This document shows, in pieces, positions 44,320-52,533 of a DNA stretch of 58,224 bases; the stretch's first letter is position 1, and each line of letters starts with the position of its first letter. The position numbers were made by a program, and so were the translations under genes. The notes under the pieces are model-generated. The model saw only the letters and a program-made list of their open reading frames with translations, had not been told where the DNA came from and did not search any database. This DNA is from Tautonia sociabilis (GTDB taxonomy: Bacteria; Planctomycetota; Planctomycetia; Isosphaerales; Isosphaeraceae), in contig NZ_RYZH01000045.1 in the NCBI RefSeq assembly GCF_003977685.1, positions 1 to 58,224 on the forward strand, read 5' to 3'.

Positions 44320-47250
44320 ATGACCCGGAGGACGACCGCCGACGATCAGACCCCGTCGCGATGGCGGGGGCTGGGCCGGGCGATCGCCCGACTCGTCCTG
44401 GCCGCACTGCCTCTGGTCGCCGCGGGGTGGGGCTGGCAGGAATGGCGGTTCCGCACCGGGCTGGCCGCCGCCCGAGCGGAGTACTCGGCCGGCGCGATCG
44501 ACTCGGCCCGAGACCGGCTCTCCCGGCTGGCGGACCACCGCCCCCGCCACGGAGAGACGCTCTATCTGCTCGGCCTCTGCGAGCAGGCGATGGGCCGGCC
44601 CGCCGCCGCCCGGGACGCCTGGGCCCGAGTCCCCGAGCATTCCCCTTCCTTCGGCGAGGCGGCCACGCGCCAGGCCTCGATCGCGATCGCCGCCGGCCGC
44701 TACCAAGAGGCCGAGGATCGCGCCCTCGCCGCGCTCCGAGTCCCCGGCCCTCACGAGGAGATGGCCCGGACGGTCTTCGCCCTGCTCCTCTACCTCGAAG
44801 GACGGCTCGACGAGTACCGCGACTGGCTCCTCGACGGCCTGGACGCCGAACCCGACCCGACCCGGAACCTGGTCGAGCTCTGGCAGCTCGACGCCGCCCC
44901 CTATCCCCTGGAGACAACCCGGGCCGCGCTGGTGAAGGCGTCCCGAGCCTCCCCCAACGATCCCCGAGTGCTGCTGGCGCGAGCCAACCTCGCCATCCGA
45001 TCGGGAGCGCACGACGAGGCCGCCCGACTGCTCGACGCCTGCGACCGCCTCCTCCCCGACGATCCCGCCACCGCCCGCTCCCGGCTCTCGCTGGCGATCG
45101 CCACCGACGACCTCGACGGCGCCCGGGCGGCCCTGCGCCGGCTCGGGCCCGGGGGACTCTCCCGGTCTCGGGCCCTGGCCGTCCGTGCCTGGTTCGCCTC
45201 GAAGCGAGGCGATCCCGACGCCGAGCGGGCGGTCCTCGAACGCTGGATCGAGCTCGAGCCGAGCAACCAGTCCGCCCTGGAGCGGCTGATCGGCCTGGCC
45301 GTCGCGACGGGCCAGCTCGACCGCGCGGCCGAGCTTCGCCGGCGCAAGTCTGAACTCGACCTCGCCTTCGAGACATACCGCGGGCTGATCGGCCGGGGGA
45401 CCAGCCCCGGCCGAGCCGCCGAGCTGGCCCGGACCGCCGAGGCCCTCGGCCGTCGTCAAGAGGCCGCCGCGTGGTGGCGCCTGCACCAATCGTACGCCCC
45501 CGACGACCCCGAGCCGGCCCGGGCCCTCGCCCGGCTCGGGGCCGAGATCGCGGCGGTCGAAACCGAGACAGCGGCCTTCGACCTCTCCGACCTGGCTCCG
45601 GGAGCCGCTCCCCTTGCCCCCGAGACCTCCCTCCCCTCCTTCCTCCCCTCGTTCGCCGACGAGGCCGGGCGAGCCGGCCTCCGGTTCTCGTACGACAGCG
45701 GCAAGTCGCCAAACCGCCAGATGCCCGAGACGATGGGGGGCGGCGTCGGCCTGCTCGACTGCGACGGCGATGGCCTGCTTGATGTCTACCTCGTCCAGGG
45801 CGGTCCCTTCCCCCCCGACTCCGCTCGGCCGAACGATGGCGACCGCCTCTTCCGCAACCTCGGAGACGCCTCGTTCGAGGACGTGACCGGCCCCAGCGGC
45901 CTCGCCGGGCTCTCCCGGGGTTATGGCCACGGCGTCGCCGTCGGCGACATCGACAATGACGGCGACCCCGATCTGTTCCTCACCCGATGGCGCTCCTACG
46001 CCCTCTTCCTCAATGACGGCGACGGCACCTTCTCCGACGCCACCGACGCATTCGGGCTCGGCGGCGACCGAGGCTGGCCGACCTCGGCCGCCTTCGCCGA
46101 CCTGGACCTCGACGGCGACCTCGACCTCTACGTCTGCCACTACGTCGCCTGGGATCCGGAGCGGCCAAGGCCCTGCGCCCACCCCGAGACGTTCGAGCCC
46201 GTCTACTGCGCCCCGCTGGTCGTCCCCGCCGAAGCGGATCGCCTCTATCGCAACGACGGAGACCGATTCGTGGACGTGACCGAGGAGGCCGGGATCGTCG
46301 ACCGAGACGGCCGAGGGCTGGGCGTGGTGGCGGCCGACGTGGACGGCGACACCCTGGTCGATCTCTACGTCGCCAACGACGCGACCGCCAATTTCCTCTT
46401 CCGAAACCTCGGCGGCCTGCGGTTCGAGGAGGTCGGGATGCCCGCCGGCCTGGCGGCCAACGCCTCGGGAGGGTTCGAGGGGAGCATGGGGATCGCCTTC
46501 GGCGACCTCGACGGCGACGCCCTCCCCGAGCTGGCCGTCACGAACCTTTACGGCGAGAGCACGACCCTCTACCGCAACCTCGGCCGAGGGATCTTCGTCG
46601 ACCAGACCGAGCCCAGCGGCCTGGGGATCGCCAGCCGCTTCCTGCTCGGCTTCGGGATGGGCTTCCTCGACTTCGACAACGATGGATTCCTCGATCTGGC
46701 CGTCGCCAACGGCCACGTCAACGACTATCGCCCCGACTTCCCCTACGCCATGCCCGCCCAGCTCCTCGCTGGCGATGGCCGCCGCCTTGTCGACGTCACC
46801 GAGCAGGCCGGCCCCTCCTTCACGACCCCCCGAGTCGGCCGGGCGCTGGCCCTGGGCGACCTCGACAACGACGGCCGAGTCGACGGCGTGCTCGTCCCCC
46901 TGGATTCCCCCGTCGCGCTGCTCCGGAATCGCACCGCGGGGGGCCGTTTCGTCACCTTCCGGCTGGAGGGGACCGAGTCGAACCGGGACGGCGTTGGCGC
47001 CCGGGTCACGCTCGAGGCCGGCGGGAGACGGCAGGTCTCCTGGCGGCAAGGGGGAGGAAGTTACCAGTCGGCCCACGACGGCCGCCTGCACTTCGGCCTG
47101 GGAACGGCCGACCGCATCGACTCGGTCGAGATCCGATGGCCCTCCGGCCGGGTCGATCGTCTGGAAGACCTCGACGCCGACACCGGCTACCTGATCCGAG
47201 AGGGAGCCCCCGCTCCCTCCCCGCTCCCCGGATTCCCCGGGCCTCCTTGA
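44320..47250 (+). CDS. TPR / FG-GAP repeat / ASPIC-UnbV (CRTAC1-like) protein
   Basis: 976 residues. A single hydrophobic segment near residues 25-40 probably anchors or exports the protein. Residues ~50-400 are TPR-like helical repeats. From ~440 there is an FG-GAP beta-propeller with seven calcium-binding-type motifs of the D-x-D-x-D-G kind (DCDGDGLLDVY, DIDNDGDPDLF, DLDLDGDLDLY, DFDNDGFLDLA). The C-terminal ~70 residues are the ASPIC/UnbV domain (GVGARVTLEAGG, VEIRWPSGRVD). CRTAC1-type proteins are extracellular or surface-associated; their role in planctomycetes is unknown. Its stop is six bases from the end of nth on the other strand. Confidence 0.9.
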   Translation: MTRRTTADDQTPSRWRGLGRAIARLVLAALPLVAAGWGWQEWRFRTGLAAARAEYSAGAIDSARDRLSRLADHRPRHGETLYLLGLCEQAMGRPAAARDAWARVPEHSPSFGEAATRQASIAIAAGRYQEAEDRALAALRVPGPHEEMARTVFALLLYLEGRLDEYRDWLLDGLDAEPDPTRNLVELWQLDAAPYPLETTRAALVKASRASPNDPRVLLARANLAIRSGAHDEAARLLDACDRLLPDDPATARSRLSLAIATDDLDGARAALRRLGPGGLSRSRALAVRAWFASKRGDPDAERAVLERWIELEPSNQSALERLIGLAVATGQLDRAAELRRRKSELDLAFETYRGLIGRGTSPGRAAELARTAEALGRRQEAAAWWRLHQSYAPDDPEPARALARLGAEIAAVETETAAFDLSDLAPGAAPLAPETSLPSFLPSFADEAGRAGLRFSYDSGKSPNRQMPETMGGGVGLLDCDGDGLLDVYLVQGGPFPPDSARPNDGDRLFRNLGDASFEDVTGPSGLAGLSRGYGHGVAVGDIDNDGDPDLFLTRWRSYALFLNDGDGTFSDATDAFGLGGDRGWPTSAAFADLDLDGDLDLYVCHYVAWDPERPRPCAHPETFEPVYCAPLVVPAEADRLYRNDGDRFVDVTEEAGIVDRDGRGLGVVAADVDGDTLVDLYVANDATANFLFRNLGGLRFEEVGMPAGLAANASGGFEGSMGIAFGDLDGDALPELAVTNLYGESTTLYRNLGRGIFVDQTEPSGLGIASRFLLGFGMGFLDFDNDGFLDLAVANGHVNDYRPDFPYAMPAQLLAGDGRRLVDVTEQAGPSFTTPRVGRALALGDLDNDGRVDGVLVPLDSPVALLRNRTAGGRFVTFRLEGTESNRDGVGARVTLEAGGRRQVSWRQGGGSYQSAHDGRLHFGLGTADRIDSVEIRWPSGRVDRLEDLDADTGYLIREGAPAPSPLPGFPGPP

Positions 47251-47255
47251 GCCGA

Positions 47256-47930
47256 TCAGCGCGACTGCTCGACCCCGACCCGCTCGCACATCGGCCGCAG
47301 CGGGCAGGTCGAGCAGCGCGGCCGGGAGGCGGTGCAGAGGAACTTGCCGAAGGGGACGAGCCGCTCGTTGATCTCGATCCAGTAGCGTTCCGGCAGCACC
47401 CGGGCCAGCGCCTCGGCCGTCTTCTCCGGCGAGCAGGTGCGGACGTACCCCCAGCGGTTCACGATGCGGTGGACGTGCACGTCCACGGCGATCGCCGGCC
47501 GACCGAAGCCGATGGCGAGCGTCAGGGCCGCGATCTTCGGCCCGACCCCCCGGAAGGCCATGAGCCCCGCCATCGAGTCGGGCACCCGGCCCCCGTGCTC
47601 GGCGACCAGCCGCCGGGCGATCTCCCGCAAGGCTCCCGCCTTCACCTCCGGGAAGCCGACCCCCCGCAGCAGCTCCACCAACCGGCCCGGCTCCAGCTCC
47701 GCGAGCTGCTCGGGAGTCCGGGCCTCGGCGAAGAGGCGGAGGCAGGCGGCCATCGTCGCCTCGTCCCGGGTCCGGGCCGAGATCAGGGCGCCGACGAGCT
47801 GCTCGAACGGGGAGTCGTACCCCTGGTCGCGCAGGTCGAACATCGCCGCCCGGGGCAGGTCGGCCACCGCGGCCCGCAGGCGCTGGAAGACCTCGTCGAT
47901 CCGGAAGGGTTCGGACCTGGGCTCGGACAT
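47256..47930 (-). CDS. nth: endonuclease III family DNA glycosylase/AP lyase
   Basis: 224 residues from ATG 47930, close to E. coli Nth (211). It removes oxidised pyrimidines and nicks abasic sites in base-excision repair. The helix-hairpin-helix FRGVGPKIAALTLA carries the catalytic Lys, and the FGRPAIAVDVHVHR segment the catalytic Asp. The 4Fe-4S motif is C-x6-C-x2-C-x5-C near the C-terminus (CTASRPRCSTCPLRPMC). The frame continues upstream with Met codons at 47942 and 47957; GGGAG precedes 47930, so I chose that. The start is uncertain by a few codons. It is divergent from the cytochrome-c gene. Confidence 0.85.
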   Translation of the reverse strand: MSEPRSEPFRIDEVFQRLRAAVADLPRAAMFDLRDQGYDSPFEQLVGALISARTRDEATMAACLRLFAEARTPEQLAELEPGRLVELLRGVGFPEVKAGALREIARRLVAEHGGRVPDSMAGLMAFRGVGPKIAALTLAIGFGRPAIAVDVHVHRIVNRWGYVRTCSPEKTAEALARVLPERYWIEINERLVPFGKFLCTASRPRCSTCPLRPMCERVGVEQSR

Positions 47931-47999
47931 GGGGGCTCCCATCGGGATCTCGGCCATCCGGGGGGAGTCCGGCCGGCCGGCCTCCCCCGCCGGGCCCGA

Positions 48000-48029
48000 T
48001 TGTTCGGGTGAAACCGGGACCGTTATGAT
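48000..48029 (+). promoter_or_regulatory. promoter for the cytochrome-c gene
   Basis: TTGTTC (48000-48005) and TATGAT (48024-48029), 18 bases apart, in the nth/cytochrome divergent gap; -10 matches consensus at five of six. Transcript start near 48036. Confidence 0.5.
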
Positions 48030-48087
48030 AGGGGGGATCCCCCGATCGGGGGACCGTCCGCCGGTGAACCGACCGAGACGAAGCCTC

Positions 48088-49365
48088 ATGCGACTGCCCG
48101 CCCTCGTGCCCCTGCTGGCCGCGGCCCTCTCCCCCCGGCCCGACGCCCCGGCCGACCGGCCGGCCTCCCCGCTCGCCTGGCCCGCCGGGCCCCTGGAGGT
48201 CCGGATCGCCTACGACGCCCCCCTCGTCGAGGGAGACGCCGTCGCGGCCATCGGCCGAGCGATCCCCTTCCGCCTGGAGGACCAGACCGGGGCCGGCGCC
48301 TTGGAACCGGCCGGATCGCTGATGATCGCCGGCGTCTCGCTCCGCGATGGCGGCCGGACGCTCGTTCTGCTGACCGATCCCCACCCGACCGAGGCGACCT
48401 ACTCCCCCGAGCTGCCCGGAGCGCTCGGCCGGCCGTCCTACGACCTTTCGGGCGTCGAGGTTTCCTGGACGCCCGAGGGCTCGGACGACCCGGAGTGGGT
48501 CGGCTGGCTCCCGGAGCTCGACCCGGAGGCGTCCCAGAGCGCGACCCTCTCCTCGGCTGAGCACCGCGAGGCCTTCAACCGGATGCGACATCCCGGCACG
48601 CTGACCCTCCGCACCCTGCTCGACCTGCCCGAGGGGGAGGTGCCGCTCTCGATCGCCGCCGACCGGCCCATCGAGGCCGAGCTGGCCTTTCTCCCCCTCG
48701 AATTCGACGACCAGCACCGGGCCGAAACCCTCGTCGAGTCCTTCGGCGAGCCTTCGGAGCTGTACATCACCCTGCCCACCGGCCCCGAGGCCGGCGCCAG
48801 CCCGCCGTCGCTCCGCGTCTCGGTCGGGGAACCGGGAGGGCCGGGCCGTCCCCTCGACCGCGCTCAACTGATCCTCCCCTGGGCCCCGGCGGCGATCGAG
48901 CCCCCCGCCGTGCCGCCCCCCCTCCCCGAGGGGATGCTCGGCGGCGACCCCGATCGGGGGGAAGCGGTCTTCTTCGGCGAGACCGGCAAGTGTGCCACCT
49001 GCCACCGGATCGGAGGGAAGGGCGGCGAGGTCGGCCCCGACCTGTCGGCGATCGGCGGCCGTCTCGACCTGGCGGCCCTTTACCACGCGATCGAGGCCCC
49101 CAGCGCGGCGATCTCCCCGGAGTACCTCCCGTATACCGTGGCGATGGCCGACGGCCGGGTCTTCTCCGGCATCGTCCGGGCCGAGGGGCCGGAGACGATC
49201 CGGGTGGTCGGGGCCGACGCCCAGGCGACCTCGATTCCCCGGGCCGAGGTGGCGGAGATCCGCCCGGTGAGCACGTCGATCATGCCGGTCGGGCTCGCCG
49301 GCGCCCTCGGGGAGCGGGACCTGCGCGACCTGCTCTCCTATCTCGCCGGCCGTCGCGACGAGTGA
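48088..49365 (+). CDS. PVC-type c-cytochrome protein
   Basis: 425 residues. A signal peptide (about 1-22) is followed by ~270 residues of unknown fold, then a C-terminal heme module with CATCH at about residue 302 and GGEVGPDLSAIGG downstream. Elements after the heme (YTVAMADGRVFSGIV, PVSTSIMPVGL) match the C-terminal module of the ThuA/PVC fusion at 18.8 kb, so it is a shared PVC-specific cytochrome domain. It should sit in the periplasm with covalent heme c. Start ATG 48088 is inside an open frame that extends far upstream; the signal peptide decides it. A TPR gene follows. Confidence 0.85.
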   Translation: MRLPALVPLLAAALSPRPDAPADRPASPLAWPAGPLEVRIAYDAPLVEGDAVAAIGRAIPFRLEDQTGAGALEPAGSLMIAGVSLRDGGRTLVLLTDPHPTEATYSPELPGALGRPSYDLSGVEVSWTPEGSDDPEWVGWLPELDPEASQSATLSSAEHREAFNRMRHPGTLTLRTLLDLPEGEVPLSIAADRPIEAELAFLPLEFDDQHRAETLVESFGEPSELYITLPTGPEAGASPPSLRVSVGEPGGPGRPLDRAQLILPWAPAAIEPPAVPPPLPEGMLGGDPDRGEAVFFGETGKCATCHRIGGKGGEVGPDLSAIGGRLDLAALYHAIEAPSAAISPEYLPYTVAMADGRVFSGIVRAEGPETIRVVGADAQATSIPRAEVAEIRPVSTSIMPVGLAGALGERDLRDLLSYLAGRRDE

Positions 49366-49443
49366 ACCGGCCCTCGATCCCGGCCCCCGGCCGGTCCCCC
49401 GCGGATCGCCCCGCCCTTCTGTGGAGATCCCAGGAGCCTTCCC

Positions 49444-50409
49444 GTGCGGAACGCCGTCGTGACCCTCCTTGTCCTCGTCGTCCTGGGGACCCTCTTCCTC
49501 CTCTTCCCGAGGAGGAAGGCCGATCCGTCCCCAACCCTCGATCAGGGCGGCGACACCAGGCCGGAACGGCTCGATGAGCGGGCGGAGCGGCACTTCCTCC
49601 GGGGGGAATACGCGAAGGCGGCGGAGGCCTATCGCCTGCTCCTCGACGAGAATCCGGAGGACCCCCTGGCCTGGATCCGGCTCGCCTACGCGACCCACGA
49701 GCTCGGCGACTTCGAGGCCTCGGTCGACCTTCACCGCCGGGCCGCGGAGTTCGAGCAGAACCGGATCGGCAGCCACTACCGGATCGGCTGCGCCCTGGCC
49801 CGGCTCGGGAGGCCGTCCGAGGCGATCGACGCCCTGGAAGACGCGGTCGAGGCCGGCTATTACGACCGAACCCGGGCCGAGAACGACCCGGACCTCGCCT
49901 CGCTCCGGGGAAACGAACGGTTCGAGCTGCTGCTCGACCGCATGGCCCCGCCTCCCCCCGGGCGCGGCCCGCTGGATTTCTGGGTGGGCAACTGGGCCTC
50001 CTGGGACGCGGAGGGGGATGACCTGATCGGGCACGTCTCCGTCCGAAGGGAAGAGAATAGCCGCCTCTTCGTCGAGAGTTGGAACGACTATCGGGGCACC
50101 TCCGGCCGGGGGATGGCCTACCGAGATCCCTCCGACGGCCGCTGGCACCTGCTCCGGGTCGATTCCCGGGGCGAGGTCCACCGCCTTGCCGGCGAGTTCC
50201 GGGACCAGGCCCTCGAGCTCTCGGGAGAGCGGATCAGCCAGGCCGGCCGCGTCTTCCCGATGCGAGCGGTCCTCCGGCCCCAGGGACGGGGTTGGGTCAT
50301 CCTGACGCTCGAATCGACGGAAGACGGCGGCGAGACCTGGGTGACCCTGGCCGATCGACTCCTCCGACCGGAGGAGCCGACCTTCTTCATGGGCCCGGGA
50401 CGACGCTGA
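49444..50409 (+). CDS. membrane-anchored TPR protein with DUF1579-like C-terminus
   Basis: 321 residues. An N-terminal signal-anchor (AVVTLLVLVVLGTLFLLF, about 4-21) precedes a TPR block (about residues 50-150: ERHFLRGEYAKAAEAYRLLLDENPEDP and the following repeats). After a TPR-tail the C-terminal ~140 residues begin with GPLDFWVGNWASWD, a DUF1579-like lipocalin-type start in which a tryptophan-flanked FxVGxW motif is characteristic. Function unknown; a periplasmic-facing protein is inferred. The GTG 49444 start is decided by CAGGAG seven bases upstream. Confidence 0.75.
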   Translation: MRNAVVTLLVLVVLGTLFLLFPRRKADPSPTLDQGGDTRPERLDERAERHFLRGEYAKAAEAYRLLLDENPEDPLAWIRLAYATHELGDFEASVDLHRRAAEFEQNRIGSHYRIGCALARLGRPSEAIDALEDAVEAGYYDRTRAENDPDLASLRGNERFELLLDRMAPPPPGRGPLDFWVGNWASWDAEGDDLIGHVSVRREENSRLFVESWNDYRGTSGRGMAYRDPSDGRWHLLRVDSRGEVHRLAGEFRDQALELSGERISQAGRVFPMRAVLRPQGRGWVILTLESTEDGGETWVTLADRLLRPEEPTFFMGPGRR

Positions 50410-50551
50410 CCCGATCGGACCGCCCTCGATCCTCCCCCGCCAGCCGAGAAGCCCCCCGGCCCTCGAACTCCGGCGAAGCGACGCAAGTCGCCGAGCCGAT
50501 CGGGTCGATGGTCTGGGTAACGGGCATCCGACCCGGCGATCCCGACTCGCG

Positions 50552-50580
50552 TTGACGGAGCAGGGGCGATGGGCTATGGT
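50552..50580 (+). promoter_or_regulatory. promoter for the kdsD-kdsC-lpt operon
   Basis: TTGACG (50552-50557) and TATGGT (50575-50580) at exactly 17 bases, ~110 bases before kdsD. The site sits in the intergenic gap after the TPR gene and also rules out the upstream in-frame start of kdsD. Confidence 0.65.
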
Positions 50581-50688
50581 TCCGTTCCCGATCCGACGGG
50601 GCGGTTGCGGCCTGACCCGGTCGAGATCGGACCGGGCGGAGGAAACACGGTCCCCGCCCCGGCCTATCGGCGTGCAAGGAGGCACCGG

Positions 50689-51708
50689 ATGGCCACCGTC
50701 ACCGCCGAGACCCCGATCGGCTCGGAGGCCGAGGCGCTGGCCTTCGCCCGGGGGGTGCTCCGCATCGAGGCCGAGGCCATCGGCCGCGTCGTCGACCGCC
50801 TCGACGGCGCGCTGGTCCGGGCGGCGGAGTGGATCCACCAGTGCCCGGGGAGCGTGGTCGTGACCGGCATGGGCAAGGCCGGGTTGGTCGGCCAGAAGCT
50901 GGCCGCGACTTTGGCCTCGACCGGCACGCTCTCCTTCCCGCTCCACCCGGCCGACGCGGTGCACGGGGACCTCGGCCGGATTCGGGAGGGGGACCTCGTG
51001 CTGGCCCTCTCCCAGAGCGGCGAGACCGAGGAGGTCACCCGGCTGATCCCGGCGATCCGTCGCCTGGAGGCCGGCTTGATCGCCCTCACGAGCCGGCCGA
51101 CCAGCACCCTCGGCCGCCAGGCCGACCTGTGCATCGCGCTGGGTCCAATCGAGGAGGCCTGCCCGCTGGGCCTCGCCCCCTCGGCCAGCACGACCGTGAT
51201 GATGGCCGTCGGCGACGCCCTCGCCCTGCTCGTGAGCCGAATGCGCGGCTTCCGCCCGGAGGACTTCCTCCGCTATCACCCTGGCGGCAGTCTCGGCCGC
51301 AAGCTGACCCGGGTCGAGGAGGTGATGCGGACCGGCCCCCACGTCCGGACGGCCCCGCCCGACGAGACGGTGCGCGAGGTCTTCGTCCGGCTCGGCGGCG
51401 CCCGGAGGCGGAGCGGGGCCGTGCTCGTCGTCGGCGAGGAAGGCCGCTTGCTCGGAATCTTCACCGACAGCGACCTGGCCCGCCTGTTCGAGCAGCGCCG
51501 CGAGGCGATGCTCGACCGGCCGATCGCCGAGGCGATGACGAGCGACCCCATCGTCGTCGCCTCGGGGGCCTCGATCGCCGAGGCGGTGGAGCTGCTCCGG
51601 TCTCGGAAGCTGAGCGAGCTGCCGGTGGTCGACCCCGGCCATCGGCTGGCGGGGCTGGTGGACATCACGGACCTGATCGGCCTGGAGGCCGACGCCCTCG
51701 AGCGGTGA
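50689..51708 (+). CDS. kdsD: arabinose-5-phosphate isomerase
   Basis: 339 residues, KpsF/GutQ type. It interconverts ribulose-5-phosphate and arabinose-5-phosphate, the first committed supply step for Kdo. The SIS domain (about 45-190) has VVVTGMGKAGLVGQK and LALSQSGETEE; a HPADAVHGDLG segment stands where E. coli KdsD has a Glu (here Asp), and RYHPGGSLG carries the catalytic His region. Two CBS domains follow (about 205-335). ATG 50689 is decided by AAGGAGG six bases upstream; the frame continues further upstream but before the promoter. kdsC starts 10 bases after the stop. Confidence 0.9.
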   Translation: MATVTAETPIGSEAEALAFARGVLRIEAEAIGRVVDRLDGALVRAAEWIHQCPGSVVVTGMGKAGLVGQKLAATLASTGTLSFPLHPADAVHGDLGRIREGDLVLALSQSGETEEVTRLIPAIRRLEAGLIALTSRPTSTLGRQADLCIALGPIEEACPLGLAPSASTTVMMAVGDALALLVSRMRGFRPEDFLRYHPGGSLGRKLTRVEEVMRTGPHVRTAPPDETVREVFVRLGGARRRSGAVLVVGEEGRLLGIFTDSDLARLFEQRREAMLDRPIAEAMTSDPIVVASGASIAEAVELLRSRKLSELPVVDPGHRLAGLVDITDLIGLEADALER

Positions 51709-51718
51709 GGACGGCGGC

Positions 51719-52321
51719 ATGCCCCATCCGATCGCCATCCCCGAGATCCTGGCGGCCCGCTGCCGGGAGGTCGAGTTGCTGGTGCTCGACGTCGACGGGG
51801 TCCTCACCGACGGGATCATCGCGATCGACGACCGAGGGGTCGAGACGAAGCGGTTCTTCGTCCGGGACGGCTCGGCCCTGGCGCTCTGGCGGAAGGCCGG
51901 GCACCGGGCGGCGATCCTCTCCGGCCGCTGGTCGCCGGCCGTCGAGCGCAGGGCCGCCGAATTGGGGCTCTCCCCGGTGATCCAGGCAGCGCGGGACAAG
52001 GGGGCCCGGCTCCGGGAGCTGGTCGCCCGGCTCGGGCTGGAGTTTCGACAGGTGTGCGTCATGGGAGACGACCTGCCCGACCTCCCGGCCCTTCGGCTCG
52101 CGGGGCTCTCGGCCTGCCCGGGAGATGCCGTTCCCGAGGTCCGAGCGGTCTGCGACCTGGTGAGCAACCGTCCCGGCGGCCGGGGGGCCGTCCGGGGCAT
52201 CGTCGAGGCGATCCTCCGGGCGCAGGGACGCTGGGATAACCTAGTGCGCTCGGATCTCGACGATCCCGGATCGTCCCCGCCGGAGGGACGCGGTCGCGAG
52301 GATCCCTCTCCTCCCGGCTGA
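51719..52321 (+). CDS. kdsC: Kdo-8-phosphate phosphatase
   Basis: 200 residues, HAD superfamily. It hydrolyses Kdo-8-phosphate to Kdo in the LPS inner-core sugar pathway. The nucleophile motif is LDVDGVLTDG (Asp24 nucleophile, Asp26 acid/base); SGRWSP and GDDLPDLPAL supply motifs II and IV. The C-terminus has an additional acidic Pro-rich tail beyond the usual KdsC end. Start ATG 51719 is ten bases behind kdsD and GAGG precedes it by nine, so it is co-transcribed with kdsD. kdsA, kdsB and waaA are not in the window. Confidence 0.9.
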   Translation: MPHPIAIPEILAARCREVELLVLDVDGVLTDGIIAIDDRGVETKRFFVRDGSALALWRKAGHRAAILSGRWSPAVERRAAELGLSPVIQAARDKGARLRELVARLGLEFRQVCVMGDDLPDLPALRLAGLSACPGDAVPEVRAVCDLVSNRPGGRGAVRGIVEAILRAQGRWDNLVRSDLDDPGSSPPEGRGREDPSPPG

Positions 52322-52533
52322 GGCACCCCGGCCCATCGCCAGGGGCCTGGCGATCGGGCCAGGAGGCTGGCGGGGACGGGATCGAACGGCTCTCCGGGGC
52401 GGCCAGACAACCCCGAGAATCGGAATCTTCTCACATCCGGGCCGGGCGCCCCGCCGTTTGCTGAGGGGGCCCGGCGGGCCGCCCCGGCCGGGAGGACGGC
52501 GGGGCCGAGGGCCGAGGCGATGCTCGAGACCGG
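52322..52533. other. intergenic region between kdsC and the Lpt-like gene
   Basis: 212 bases containing a hairpin (52335-52342 with 52347-52354, 8 base pairs, 4-base loop) without a U-tract. No clear promoter is seen, so the downstream gene may be read through from kdsD. Confidence 0.45.

Noticed and set aside
47437..48087. in-frame extension of the cytochrome-c gene
   Set aside because: Antisense to nth, which has intact catalytic and Fe-S motifs; the signal peptide begins at 48088.
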